Shown: positions 44,329 to 53,171, counted from the stretch's first letter. The stretch: DNA of 64,000 nucleotides from Burkholderia sp. WSM2232 (GCF_000472545.1 NZ_AWZV01000028.1:1-64000); one strand, 5' to 3'. Made by a program: numbers and translations. Notes: generated by a model not told the origin, from the sequence alone.

Positions 44329-44356
44329 GAAAAAACCCGGGCGCCAACCCCGGGTT
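44329..44356 (-). terminator. Terminator of the metNIQ operon
   Basis: Stem AACCCGGG / CCCGGGTT with a 7-base loop; A-tract on the left gives T6 on the - strand. It lies 60 bases downstream of metQ. Confidence 0.88.
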
Positions 44357-44416
44357 CCGACTCACGACTCTAATTTTCATATCGCCGGCTTGTGACGCGG
44401 TCTGGAAGCCGTCAGC

Positions 44417-45214
44417 TCACCACGCCGTAATCACCGCGCCGCCGAACTTGCCTTCGACAAACTGCTTTACTTCCGGCGAATGGTAAGCCGCGACCAGCTT
44501 CGCGACCCACGGCTTGTTCCGGTCGGCTTCGCGGATCGCGATGACGTTCACATACGGGCCCTTCGGGTCTTCAATCGCAATGGCGTCCTGCTTGGGCTTG
44601 AGACCCGCTTCCATCGCGAAGTTCGTGTTGATCGCGGCGGCGTCCACGTCGTTGAGCGAGCGAGGAATCTGCGCCGCGTCGAGTTCGACGATCTTCAGCT
44701 TCTTCGGGTTGTCGACGATGTCGAGCGGCGTGGCCTTCAGGCCCGCTTCGGCGCGCAGCTTCAGCAGCCCCTGCTTCTGCAGCAGCAACAGCGCGCGGCC
44801 GCCATTGGTCGGATCGTTCGGCACGGCGATCTTCGCGCCCGGCTGGAGATCGGCGAGCTTCTTGAGCTTCTTCGAATAGATGCCCATCGGATAAGTGACG
44901 GTATCGGCCACGCGGATCAGCTTGTAGCCGCGATCCTTGACCTGCGCCTGCAAGTACGGGTCGTGCTGATAGCTGTTCGCGTCCAGATCACCGCCCGCAA
45001 GCGCCGCGTTCGGCTGCACGTAGTCGGAGAACTCGACGATCTTGATGTTCAAACCGTTCTTCGCCGCAACCGTTTTTACGACTTCCATGATCTGGGCATG
45101 CGGACCGCCAGTCACGCCAACCTTGATGGTGTCTTCCGCGCGAGCGGCATTGGCGGCGAACAGCGACGCGGCGCCGAGCGCCGCGACGAACTTGAGAATG
45201 AAACGACGTTGCAT
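44417..45214 (-). CDS. metQ: Methionine ABC transporter, substrate-binding protein
   Basis: Periplasmic D/L-methionine-binding component (NlpA/MetQ family), 265 aa. Residues 1-26 form a signal peptide (FVAALGAASLFAANAARA) with no lipobox cysteine, unlike E. coli MetQ, so a soluble protein is expected. The mature part shows IKVGVTGGPHAQIMEVV, EFSDYVQPNAALAGGDLDAN, YPMGIYSKKLKKLADLQPGA and IAVPNDPTNGGRALLLLQ. It is the last gene of metNIQ, 15 bases after metI, followed by a terminator. Confidence 0.94.
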   Translation of the reverse strand: MQRRFILKFVAALGAASLFAANAARAEDTIKVGVTGGPHAQIMEVVKTVAAKNGLNIKIVEFSDYVQPNAALAGGDLDANSYQHDPYLQAQVKDRGYKLIRVADTVTYPMGIYSKKLKKLADLQPGAKIAVPNDPTNGGRALLLLQKQGLLKLRAEAGLKATPLDIVDNPKKLKIVELDAAQIPRSLNDVDAAAINTNFAMEAGLKPKQDAIAIEDPKGPYVNVIAIREADRNKPWVAKLVAAYHSPEVKQFVEGKFGGAVITAW

Positions 45215-45229
45215 GATGGACCTTTTAAT

Positions 45230-45883
45230 TTATTTATGGCTCAGACGACGCACGAGCCAATCCCCGAACGACTGCACCAACTGCACGAAGACGATCAGAA
45301 TCACCACGACCGTCAACATCACTTCCGGCAGGAAACGCTGGTAACCGTAGCGAATGCCCAGGTCACCGAGACCGCCGCCGCCGATCGCGCCCGCCATTGC
45401 CGAGTAGCCGACCAGCGAGACGAACGTGATCGTCAGGCCCGCCACCACGCCCGGCAGCGATTCGGGCAGCAGCACCTTGAAGACGATCTGGCTGGTGGTC
45501 GCGCCCATTGCCTGCGCCGCCTCGATCAGGCCGCGGTCGACTTCGCGCAGCGCTGTTTCCACAAGACGCGCGATGAACGGCGCCGCAGCGATGGTGAGCG
45601 GCACCACGGCCGCCGCCGTGCCGATCGACGACCCGACCACGAGGCGCGTAAACGGAATCACCGCCACCAGCAGAATGATGAACGGCGTGGAGCGCACCGC
45701 ATTTACGATCACGCCCACCACGCGATTCACCGCCACGTTCTGCAACACGCCCTGACGGTCCGTCAGATACAGCAGCACGCCGAGCGGCAAGCCCACCAAC
45801 GCGCCGACCAGTCCGGAAATGCCCACCATGACGAGCGTTTCCCAGAACGACTGGACGAACATATCGAACATTTCACTCAACAT
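45230..45883 (-). CDS. metI: Methionine ABC transporter, permease
   Basis: A 217-aa inner-membrane permease with five hydrophobic helices and the coupling EAA motif (EAAQAMGATTSQIVFKVLLP). Other MetI-typical segments are NRVVGVIVNAVRSTPFIILL and GLTITFVSLVGYSAMAGAIG. The ATG at 45883 has AGGAG eight bases upstream and lies inside the end of metN, overlapping by 11 bases, which indicates translational coupling. Confidence 0.95.
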   Translation of the reverse strand: MLSEMFDMFVQSFWETLVMVGISGLVGALVGLPLGVLLYLTDRQGVLQNVAVNRVVGVIVNAVRSTPFIILLVAVIPFTRLVVGSSIGTAAAVVPLTIAAAPFIARLVETALREVDRGLIEAAQAMGATTSQIVFKVLLPESLPGVVAGLTITFVSLVGYSAMAGAIGGGGLGDLGIRYGYQRFLPEVMLTVVVILIVFVQLVQSFGDWLVRRLSHK

Positions 45884-46907
45884 ACGGGAGCTCCTCCACC
45901 ACCACACCCTGTTCGCGCAGATACGCGAGCGCCTGCGCCACTTTCGCGGGTTCGCCGCCCGCCAGCACCGCGAGCGAGCCGAACGCCTGCCCCTGAATCT
46001 CGTCGATCTGGCCGTGCAGGATGTTGAAGTCCAGCTCGTAGCGGCGAATCGTCTCGGAGAGAATCGGCTGGTCAACCCCGGAGCCGGTGAACGCGAGGCG
46101 CAGCAGGTGGCCGCTACCCGTCTTCAGACGCTCGGCGACACGCGCCTTCATCGCAGGCGGCAGTTCCTGGGCGATCACGTCGCCGATCAGCGCGCGCGTG
46201 ACTTCGTGATGCGGCTGCAGGAACACGTCGATCACCTTGCCCTGTTCCACGACGCGGCCCGCGTCGAGCACCGCGACGCGATCGCACACCTGCTTGATCA
46301 CATCCATCTGATGGGTGATCAGCACGATGGTCAGGTTCAGTTCGCGGTTGATGCGTTTGAGCAGTTCGAGGATCGCGCGGGTCGTTTCAGGATCGAGCGC
46401 GGACGTCGCTTCGTCCGAGAGCAGCACCTTCGGCTTGCTCGCAAGCGCGCGTGCAATGCCCACTCGCTGCTTCTGCCCGCCGCTGATCTGCGCCGGATAG
46501 CGGTCCTTCTGCGCGGACAGGCCCACCAGATCCAGCAGCGGCACCACATTCGCCTCGATTTCATCGCGCTTCATGCCGGCGAGTTCGAGCGGCAATGCGA
46601 CATTTTCGAACACGGTGCGCGACGACAGCAGGTTGAAGTGCTGAAAGATCATGCCGATCTCGCGGCGCGCCTCGCGCAACTGCGCGGCCGGCAGCGTCGT
46701 CAGATCGCGGCCGTCGACCACGATGTTGCCCTCGGTGGGCCGCGTCAGCAGATTGATGGTGCGTACAAGCGTGCTCTTGCCCGCGCCGCTGCGGCCGATG
46801 ATGCCGAACACCTCGCCTGCCGGAATCGACAGATTGACGTTGTGCAGCGCTTCGACCCAGCCCCGGGGTCCGGCAAACCGCTGGGAGATATTGCGAATTT
46901 CGATCAT
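45873..46907 (-). CDS. metN: Methionine ABC transporter, ATP-binding protein
   Basis: A 344-aa ATPase energising methionine import. Walker A GRSGAGKST is near residues 38-46, the ABC signature in ISGGQKQRVGIARAL, Walker B VLLSDEATSALD, and the switch His in TIVLITHQMDV. The C-terminal about 95 residues form the NIL regulatory domain, which in E. coli MetN binds methionine and inhibits transport. It is the first gene of metNIQ. The 226 bases upstream, shared with the divergent hydrolase gene, are AT-rich near 47020-47060 and should hold the promoter. Confidence 0.96.
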   Translation of the reverse strand: MIEIRNISQRFAGPRGWVEALHNVNLSIPAGEVFGIIGRSGAGKSTLVRTINLLTRPTEGNIVVDGRDLTTLPAAQLREARREIGMIFQHFNLLSSRTVFENVALPLELAGMKRDEIEANVVPLLDLVGLSAQKDRYPAQISGGQKQRVGIARALASKPKVLLSDEATSALDPETTRAILELLKRINRELNLTIVLITHQMDVIKQVCDRVAVLDAGRVVEQGKVIDVFLQPHHEVTRALIGDVIAQELPPAMKARVAERLKTGSGHLLRLAFTGSGVDQPILSETIRRYELDFNILHGQIDEIQGQAFGSLAVLAGGEPAKVAQALAYLREQGVVVEELPYVE

Positions 46908-47133
46908 GGAAAAACGAAACGGCGGGATTTGTCGACGAGCGTCGCGCGCTCCCCGGCCAAGCGTCCGCCGTCACTTTTATTGGGATTTGAGCCGGGGATT
47001 CTACCGCAGCGTCGTCATTCGCTTTAATAATCAATTACGATCTTTTCATAACTGATAGAAATTAGAGGGCCGGCCCGCCGCTCATATGACCAGAGCGCGC
47101 AGCGACCCACTATGATCTGGCCAACTGGAACGG
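46908..47133. promoter_or_regulatory. Divergent intergenic region metN / hydrolase
   Basis: An AT-rich core at about 47020-47065 (TTTAATAATCAATTACG, then TCATAACTGATAGAAATT) in otherwise GC-rich DNA. It is expected to hold back-to-back promoters. I could not recognise a SAM riboswitch or a MetJ/MetR box. Confidence 0.4.
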
Positions 47134-48090
47134 ATGGACACCGCCATGGAGACCTCGCAACACCGATTCGTCAGTGCCGATCGCAACGTACCGGGCAACT
47201 TCGAGCCTGTGCGCTCGGCCGTCGTCACGGCGGATCGCGTTGAGTTGCCGCTGTACCGCTGGCCGACCGGAGAAGCACCGCGCGCGACCGTCGCGCTGAT
47301 TCACGGACTCGCCGAACATGCGGGCCGCTATGCACCGCTGGCGGCTCGCCTCAATGCAGCCGGCATCGAACTGCTGGCCGTCGATCTGCGCGGTCACGGC
47401 GAGGCGCCGGGCAAACGTGCCTACGTCGAGCGTTTCGACGACTACCTGCTGGACGCGCAGGCCCTGCTCGACGCCGCCGCGCAAAACCATTCGCATACAC
47501 AAGTGCCGCTCTTTCTGATGGGCCATAGCATGGGCGGCGCGGTTGCCGCGCTCCATACCATCGAGCAGGCGGCCAGCGCGGGCGACGGGCGTGGAGAACC
47601 GGGCAGCCGTATCAAGCTGAGCGGCCTGATTCTGTCGAGTCCCGCGCTAGCGCCCGGACGAGACGTGCCGGGCTGGATGCTCAGGCTGAGCCAGGTGATC
47701 AGCCGCCTGTGGCCCAACTTCCCAGCGATGAAAATCGACGCCGCCCTGCTTTCGCGCGTGCAGTCTGTCGTCGACGCTAATCGCAGCGATCCGCTCGTGC
47801 ACCACGGGCCGATTCCCGCGCGTACCGGCGCGGAGCTGTTGCTGGCAATGGCGCGCATCGAACGCGGCCGCGCACAACTGCGCGTGCCGCTCCTCGTCTA
47901 TCACGGCACCGCCGACAAACTCACCGAGCCACAAGGCAGCCAGGCCTTCGGCCAGCACGCCGGCTCGCCGGACAAAACGCTCAGGCTGTACGAAGGCAGC
48001 TTTCACGAGACGATGAACGACCAGGACCGTGACCGCGTAATCGGCGACCTGATCGAGTGGATCGATCAGCATCTGAGCCCGGCGCGTTAG
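47134..48090 (+). CDS. Alpha/beta hydrolase, monoacylglycerol lipase-like
   Basis: A 318-aa serine hydrolase. The nucleophile elbow is GHSMGG (near residue 130), preceded by the oxyanion segment VALIHGLAEHAGRYAPLAARL and the LLAVDLRGHGEAPG strand. The catalytic Asp is expected in LVYHGTADKLTEPQGSQ and the His in YEGSFHETMND. This is the lysophospholipase/monoacylglycerol lipase (Hydrolase_4) pattern. The ATG at 47134 has GGAACGG just before it; ATG 47146 is an alternative. It is convergent with the crotonase gene, 13 bases apart. Confidence 0.9.
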   Translation: MDTAMETSQHRFVSADRNVPGNFEPVRSAVVTADRVELPLYRWPTGEAPRATVALIHGLAEHAGRYAPLAARLNAAGIELLAVDLRGHGEAPGKRAYVERFDDYLLDAQALLDAAAQNHSHTQVPLFLMGHSMGGAVAALHTIEQAASAGDGRGEPGSRIKLSGLILSSPALAPGRDVPGWMLRLSQVISRLWPNFPAMKIDAALLSRVQSVVDANRSDPLVHHGPIPARTGAELLLAMARIERGRAQLRVPLLVYHGTADKLTEPQGSQAFGQHAGSPDKTLRLYEGSFHETMNDQDRDRVIGDLIEWIDQHLSPAR

Positions 48091-48103
48091 CGCTTCGCGC
48101 CGA

Positions 48104-48904
48104 TCAGCGCTTCCAGTCGGGCGCGCGTTTGTCGATGAACGCCTGCACGCCCTCGAGCGCGGAGTCGTCCATCATGTTGCAGGCCATCGTCTGGCCCGCG
48201 AGCTGGTACGCGGCCTCGATGCCCATTTCGAGCTGCCGGTAGAACAGGCCCTTGCCCGCGCTCACGGCTTCGACTGGCTTCGCGCAGATGCTGGTGGCAA
48301 GGCGCGCGATTTCGGCGTCGAGCGAGTCCAGCGGCGCCACGCGATTGACGAGGCCTTGCTGCTTCGCCTCCGCCGCGTCGATAAAATCTCCGGTCAGCAG
48401 CATTTCCAGCGCCGCCTTGCGCGACAGATTGCGCGACAGCGGCACGGAGGGCGTCGCGCAGAAGAGCCCGAGGTTCACGCCCGACACGGCGAAGCGCGCG
48501 GTCTCCGCCGCCACCGCCAGATCGCACATTGCGACGAGCTGGCAACCCGCGGCCGTGGCAATGCCGTGGACGCGCGCGATCACCGGCTGCGGCAAGCGCT
48601 GGATGGTCATCATGAGTTTCGTGCAGCGCGCGAACAGTGCCTGGTAATACGCGAGCGAGGGCGCGGCGCGCATCTCCTTCAGATCATGTCCCGCGCAGAA
48701 CGCGCGTCCGGCGCCGGCGATCACCACCACGCGCGCCGGCGACTGGGCGAGTCGGCTCAATGCGCTCTGCAACGCGTCGAGCAGGTCCTCGGAGAGCGCG
48801 TTGAAAGCGTCGGGCCGGTTCATCGTCAGACGGACGACACCCGGCACGCCATACGCGCCGTATTCCGTGTCCACCAGCGATGCGTTTTGTGCTTCTGCAG
48901 TCAT
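48104..48904 (-). CDS. Enoyl-CoA hydratase/isomerase-family protein lacking catalytic glutamates (ECHDC3-like)
   Basis: A 266-aa crotonase-fold protein. The CoA-binding and oxyanion regions are kept (VVVIAGAGRAFCAGHDLKEM, HGIATAAGCQLVAMCDLAVA). The two glutamates that act in enoyl-CoA hydratases (in GGGCE and LPETKLG of FadB) are replaced: the first position reads GCQ, and the second falls in SGVNLGLF. The GVNLGLFCATPSVPLSRN stretch matches the ECHDC3-type subgroup. Hydratase activity is therefore doubtful; it may catalyse another crotonase reaction or be non-catalytic. It is convergent with the lipase-like gene and monocistronic by spacing. Confidence 0.88.
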   Translation of the reverse strand: MTAEAQNASLVDTEYGAYGVPGVVRLTMNRPDAFNALSEDLLDALQSALSRLAQSPARVVVIAGAGRAFCAGHDLKEMRAAPSLAYYQALFARCTKLMMTIQRLPQPVIARVHGIATAAGCQLVAMCDLAVAAETARFAVSGVNLGLFCATPSVPLSRNLSRKAALEMLLTGDFIDAAEAKQQGLVNRVAPLDSLDAEIARLATSICAKPVEAVSAGKGLFYRQLEMGIEAAYQLAGQTMACNMMDDSALEGVQAFIDKRAPDWKR

Positions 48905-48950
48905 GGCTCGCTCCGTTCACGCGATCGGTTACTGTAGTGTGTGCTGGCCG

Positions 48951-49037
48951 TTGCGCTTATCGCGCTTATTGCGCTTATCGCGCTTATTGCGCTTGTTGCG
49001 CTTATCGCGCTTATTGCGCTTGTTGCGCTTGTTGCGC
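48951..49037. repeat. 9-bp tandem repeat array, alternating unit variants
   Basis: Nine full 9-mers plus a partial one, made of three variants: TTGCGCTTA, TCGCGCTTA and TTGCGCTTG. The first two alternate regularly, which points to duplication of an 18-bp double unit. It lies between the crotonase gene and the deacetylase gene 3' end, so it is intergenic and upstream of the crotonase. Confidence 0.93.
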
Positions 49038-49123
49038 GCGGTGGCGGTCTGCGCGGCGGCGGTTGACCACGCGGTTGCAGCGGGCGCGGCGGCGGTGGCG
49101 GCGCGCGCTTGCAATTGCCCCCG

Positions 49124-50047
49124 TCAGATCCCGGCCAGCGCGCGCACGTGCGCCACCACGCTGCGCCCTAACGCCGAGAGGTTGTAGCCACCCTCGAGAC
49201 AGCTCACGATCCGCCCGCCCGCATGGCGTTGTGCGACGTCGCGAATCTGCTCGGTGATCCACACATAGTCGTCCTCGACGAGACCCATGTTGCCGAGATC
49301 GTCTTCGCGATGCGCGTCGAAGCCCGCGGATACGAACAGCATTTCCGGCTTGAAATCGTTCAGGCGCGGCAGCCACAGCATGTCCACCGCCTCGCGCACG
49401 GCCATGCCTTTGGAGCGCGCGGGCATGGGCACGTTGCACATGTTGGGCGCCTGGTTGTCGGCGCCGGTGAATGGATAGAACGGGTGCTGGAAGAAGCTGC
49501 ACATCAGTACGCGCGGGTCGCCGGAAAAGGCCGCCTCGGTGCCGTTGCCGTGATGCACGTCGAAGTCGATGACGGCCACGCGCTGCAAGCCATGCACCTC
49601 GAGCGCATGGCGCGCGGCGATCGCCACGTTGTTGAAGAAGCAGAAGCCCATCGCACGGGCCGGCTCCGCATGATGGCCGGGCGGACGCACGCTGCAGAAC
49701 GCGTTGTCGAAGCGGCCTTCGATCACCGCGTCGGTAGCGGCCACGGCCGCGCCCGCCGCACGCAAGGCTGCCTGCAGCGTATGCGGGTTCATCGACGTGT
49801 CGGGGTCGATTTCCGCAAGCCCCTCGACAGGCGCACGGCCGCGGATGTAGTCGACGTGCGCCTGCGTGTGCACGCGCAGCAGCGCTGCTTCGTCGGCGAG
49901 CGGCGGCGACTCGCGCTCGATCAGCGCGTCGATGCGGCTCGCGATCAATTGATCTTCGATGGCCTGCAGCCGGGCGGGGCATTCGGGATGCCATTGCCCC
50001 ATGTCGTGCAGCAGACAGTCGGCGTGGGAATAGAAGCCTGTTGCCAT
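49124..50047 (-). CDS. Histone deacetylase-family protein (acetylpolyamine/protein deacetylase)
   Basis: A 307-aa zinc-dependent deacetylase of the HDAC/AcuC/acetylpolyamine amidohydrolase superfamily. The charge-relay pair His 123-His 124 lies in RPPGHHAEPARAMGF; zinc ligands are Asp 161 and His 163 (DFDVHHGNG) and the Asp in SAGFDAHREDDLG; the catalytic Tyr region is EGGYNLSALG. In bacteria these act on acetoin-linked, polyamine or small-molecule acetyl groups; the substrate here is unknown. The ATG at 50047 has GAAGAGA upstream. It is divergent from mltB. Confidence 0.93.
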   Translation of the reverse strand: MATGFYSHADCLLHDMGQWHPECPARLQAIEDQLIASRIDALIERESPPLADEAALLRVHTQAHVDYIRGRAPVEGLAEIDPDTSMNPHTLQAALRAAGAAVAATDAVIEGRFDNAFCSVRPPGHHAEPARAMGFCFFNNVAIAARHALEVHGLQRVAVIDFDVHHGNGTEAAFSGDPRVLMCSFFQHPFYPFTGADNQAPNMCNVPMPARSKGMAVREAVDMLWLPRLNDFKPEMLFVSAGFDAHREDDLGNMGLVEDDYVWITEQIRDVAQRHAGGRIVSCLEGGYNLSALGRSVVAHVRALAGI

Positions 50048-50309
50048 GATTCTCTTCTGCGGCGCGGCGCCGTGATGGCGTGCGCGGCGTGTCTCCGTCC
50101 AGGGGCGCGCGCCCACGGCGCGCCAACACTTATCAAGTTACCACACGAGGCGGCCTGGCCGCGTGCCGCGATGCCCGGCGCTGCTGCCGCGTCGGCCCAC
50201 ACTTGGCCGTTGTAACGCGACTGGCACAGTTTCGCAGAATGCCTCGGGTATACTGCCCGTTCCGTTTTCCTCCCGTCTTTGTCCTTTCGCACCGCGCCTC
50301 CTGCTCACT

Positions 50310-51539
50310 ATGACCGTCAAGCTTGCCCTGTCTGCACGAAACCGGCCCAGCACCCGAAGCATCGCCGCCACACTCTGCGTCGCATCGTGCATGTTCACGG
50401 CAAACGCTCCGGCTCTGGCGCAGAGCGTCGGCAAGAAACCGCCGGTGCTCGTCGCTCAGGCGCAGCCGCAAACCGGTGTTCCGCAGGGGCAAACGTTTGA
50501 GGAGGAGATCATCCCGCAGCGCTACGCAAACAACGCGAATGTGGATGCGTTCATCAACGACATGGTGGCGCGCTACGACTTCGACGAGTCCGCGTTGCAT
50601 TCGCTTTTTGCGGGCGTCAGCTATTCGGCGACCGCGGTGAAACTGGTCACGCCGTCGCCCTCGCCCACGGTCAAGAACTGGCGCGCATATCAGTCGCGCT
50701 TTCTCGATCAGATTCGCATCAATGCGGGCGTGCGTTTCTGGCGCGCGAACCAGGCCACGTTACAGCGCGCCTACGAAGAGTTCGGCGTGCCGCCGGAGGT
50801 GATCGTCGGCATTCTCGGTGTGGAGACGATTTACGGGCGCTTCATGGGCAACTTCCGGGTGCTGGATGCGCTGACCACGCTCACCTTCGACTACCCGAAT
50901 ACGCCTAATCGCGCGGACCGCCAGGCGACCTTCCGCAAGAATCTCGAAGATTACCTGGTGTGGACGCGCGAGTCGCAGATCGATCCCACTACGGTTCTTG
51001 GCTCGTACACCGGCGCGATCGGCATTCCGCAGTTCCTGCCGAGCAGCATCGTGCAGTATGCAGTGAGCTACGACGGCAAGAAGGACATCGACCTGCGCGC
51101 GAGCCAGGCCGATGCGATCGGCAGCGTTGCGAATTACCTGCGTCAGAACGGCTGGGAGAACGGCCGGCCCGTCGTGTGGAAAATCGGCTCGGACGCGGGT
51201 AGTCTCGGCGTTGCGCAAGCCGCCGCCGACGGCGCGCCGGAACCGCATTGGCCGCTCGACCAGTTGCTGCGTGCGGGGCTGGTGCTCAACGAGCCGGACG
51301 TGAATATTGCGGCCGAGGCGGGAACGCCGGTTACGGTGGTCGACTTGCCGTCGCCGGGACGCGGCACCGAATACATGCTCGGCTTGAAAAATTTTTATGT
51401 GCTGACGCGCTATAACCGCAGCTTCTTCTACGCACTCGCGGTCTATCAGTTGGGGCAGCGCATCAAGTCGCAAATGGAAGCGGGCGACGCAGCCAATGCC
51501 GTGAACAAAGCGGCGTCGTCGGATGCGGCTTCGCAATAA
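50310..51539 (+). CDS. mltB: Lytic murein transglycosylase B, soluble form
   Basis: Cleaves peptidoglycan between MurNAc and GlcNAc, forming 1,6-anhydro ends. The 409-aa product has a signal peptide (residues 1-38, SCMFTANAPALAQ) without a lipobox, so it is periplasmic rather than outer-membrane-anchored like E. coli MltB. The catalytic Glu is near residue 172 in GILGVETIYGR. Other family segments are FAGVSYSATAVKLV, PNRADRQATFRKNLEDYL, GSYTGAIGIPQFLPSS and the final KNFYVLTRYNRSFFYALAV. No strong ribosome binding site precedes the ATG at 50310. The terminator at 51583-51610 follows. Confidence 0.94.
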   Translation: MTVKLALSARNRPSTRSIAATLCVASCMFTANAPALAQSVGKKPPVLVAQAQPQTGVPQGQTFEEEIIPQRYANNANVDAFINDMVARYDFDESALHSLFAGVSYSATAVKLVTPSPSPTVKNWRAYQSRFLDQIRINAGVRFWRANQATLQRAYEEFGVPPEVIVGILGVETIYGRFMGNFRVLDALTTLTFDYPNTPNRADRQATFRKNLEDYLVWTRESQIDPTTVLGSYTGAIGIPQFLPSSIVQYAVSYDGKKDIDLRASQADAIGSVANYLRQNGWENGRPVVWKIGSDAGSLGVAQAAADGAPEPHWPLDQLLRAGLVLNEPDVNIAAEAGTPVTVVDLPSPGRGTEYMLGLKNFYVLTRYNRSFFYALAVYQLGQRIKSQMEAGDAANAVNKAASSDAASQ

Positions 51540-51582
51540 GTGGCAGGGTCAGCCGTCGGCACGCGTGCCGTTCGGAAGATGT

Positions 51583-51610
51583 AAAAAAAGCGCCGACCGG
51601 CGCTTTTTTA
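51583..51610. terminator. Bidirectional terminator between mltB and cysM
   Basis: Stem AGCGCC / GGCGCT around GACC, flanked by A7 and T6, serving both convergent genes. Confidence 0.93.
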
Positions 51611-51652
51611 TTGGCTGTGGTCCGCGGGCGCGAGGAGCACCCGCTCGCGCAC

Positions 51653-52555
51653 TCACGCGGGAAACACGCCCGTCGACAAATAACGGTCGCCGCGGTCACA
51701 GACGATGAACACAATGGTCGCATTCTCGACCTGACGCGCGACCCGCAGCGCCACCTCACACGCGCCGCCCGACGAAATGCCCGCAAAAATGCCTTCGACC
51801 GACGCGAGGCGCCGGGCCATTGCTTCCGCCGCGGCCTGGCTCACATTCTCGACACGGTCCACGCGGCTGCGGTCGAAAATTTTCGGCATGTAGGCCTCGG
51901 GCCACTTGCGGATGCCCGGGATGCGCGAACCTTCCTCCGGCTGCGCGCCGATGATCTCGATTGCCTCGTTCTGTTGCTTCAGATAGGTGGACACGCCCAT
52001 GATCGTGCCGGTGGTGCCCATGGACGACACAAAGTGCGTAATGCGCCCTTCCGTATCGCGCCAGATTTCGGGGCCCGTGCCTTCGACATGCGCGGCCGGA
52101 TTGTCCGGGTTCGCGAACTGATCGAGGATGATGCCCTTGCCGTCGCGCTGCATCTGATCGGCGAGATCCCGCGCGTACTCCATGCCGCCCGTGACCGGCG
52201 TCAGAATGATCTGCGCACCGTATGCGGCCATGCTCTGGCGGCGCTCCACCGAGAGGTCTTCCGGCATGATCAGCACCATCTTGTAGCCGCGAATCGCGGC
52301 CGCCATGGCAAGCGCAATGCCGGTGTTGCCGCTGGTGGATTCGATCAGCGTGTCGCCCGGTTTGATGCGGCCGCGCGCTTCCGCTTTCTTGATCATCGAC
52401 AACGCGGGGCGATCCTTCACCGAGCCGGCGGGATTGTTGCCCTCGAGCTTGGCGAGAACCACGTTGTTGCGGCTGCGGATCTCGTCGTCGGCGAGACGCA
52501 CGAGTTGCACGAGCGGCGTATTGCCGATCGTGTCTTCAATCGTTTTGTAAGCCAT
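51653..52555 (-). CDS. cysM: Cysteine synthase B
   Basis: PLP enzyme condensing O-acetylserine with sulphide or thiosulphate. The 300-aa product has the PLP lysine in NPAGSVKDRPA, the substrate loop ESTSGNTGIALAMAAAIRGY, the phosphate-binding GTTGTIMGVSTYL and the C-terminal GIFAGISSGGACEVALRVA. The pattern around EEGSRIPGIRKWP is of the CysM type rather than CysK. It starts MAYKTIEDTIGNTPL at 52555. It shares a terminator with mltB and follows the ComEA-like gene by 250 bases. Confidence 0.96.
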   Translation of the reverse strand: MAYKTIEDTIGNTPLVQLVRLADDEIRSRNNVVLAKLEGNNPAGSVKDRPALSMIKKAEARGRIKPGDTLIESTSGNTGIALAMAAAIRGYKMVLIMPEDLSVERRQSMAAYGAQIILTPVTGGMEYARDLADQMQRDGKGIILDQFANPDNPAAHVEGTGPEIWRDTEGRITHFVSSMGTTGTIMGVSTYLKQQNEAIEIIGAQPEEGSRIPGIRKWPEAYMPKIFDRSRVDRVENVSQAAAEAMARRLASVEGIFAGISSGGACEVALRVARQVENATIVFIVCDRGDRYLSTGVFPA

Positions 52556-52667
52556 ATCGGTCCGGTGCTGTCGATGCGTGAAGTCTTCAATCTACCGATT
52601 CTAAACCACCGTGCCACCGGCTGCCGTGCGGCCCTTCTGCCCGCATGGATGCAGCCTGCGCCAACGC

Positions 52668-52694
52668 AAAAAGCCCGCGGCCGAGTACCGCGGG
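52668..52694 (-). terminator. Terminator of the ComEA-like gene
   Basis: Stem CCCGCGG / CCGCGGG with a 7-base loop; the A5 run at 52668-52672 reads as T5 on the - strand. Confidence 0.75.
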
Positions 52695-52805
52695 GAGCCC
52701 GTCGTACGAATGACAGCTCAAGGAGCGCTGTTGCCGGCTCCGACCATGAAGGACAACGATGGCGAGCGGGCGCGGCGCCACACGCCGCGCCCGGCGCGCG
52801 TCAGA

Positions 52806-53171
52806 CTATTTCTTCACCGCCACGGTGGCGCCGCCTTTTGGCGTATTGGCCGCAGCGGCCGCGCCTTTGGTCTGTGAAGACGCCGCAACCTGCGGGCCAG
52901 CAGCCGCGCCAGCCGGACCGACAGCGAGACCCTCCGCCTGCAGGCGCTCGACGGTATGCCCCCCCATGCCCTTGACGCGCTTGCTGAGATCGGCCGGGTC
53001 CTTGAACGGACCATGCGCTGCACGCTCTTCGAGAATGGCTTTCGCTTTGGCAGGACCGATGCCTTTGATGCCGCGCAGCGCGTCCTCGTTAGCCGTGTTG
53101 ACGTCAACCGACGCATACGCGTGGCCGAAAGCGGCGAGCATGGCCGCCGTAACCAGAATTTTTCGAAACAT
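52806..53171 (-). CDS. ComEA-like helix-hairpin-helix protein, secreted, 121 aa
   Basis: A small exported DNA-binding protein. Residues 1-21 are a signal peptide (FRKILVTAAMLAAFGHAYA). Residues about 22-75 form a helix-hairpin-helix pair typical of ComEA (VDVNTANEDALRGIKGIGPA, then DPADLSKRVKGMGGHTVERL). The tail (about 80-121) is Ala/Gly/Lys-rich and likely disordered. ComEA binds incoming DNA in the periplasm during natural transformation; whether this species is competent is unknown. The ATG at 53171 has GGGAGA upstream. It lies 77 bases downstream of hldD on the same strand. Confidence 0.92.
   Translation of the reverse strand: MFRKILVTAAMLAAFGHAYASVDVNTANEDALRGIKGIGPAKAKAILEERAAHGPFKDPADLSKRVKGMGGHTVERLQAEGLAVGPAGAAAGPQVAASSQTKGAAAAANTPKGGATVAVKK

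Noticed and set aside
46908..47133. SAM riboswitch or MetJ box upstream of metN
   Set aside because: No recognisable riboswitch architecture or repeated AGACGTCT-like boxes; only AT-rich promoter-like DNA.
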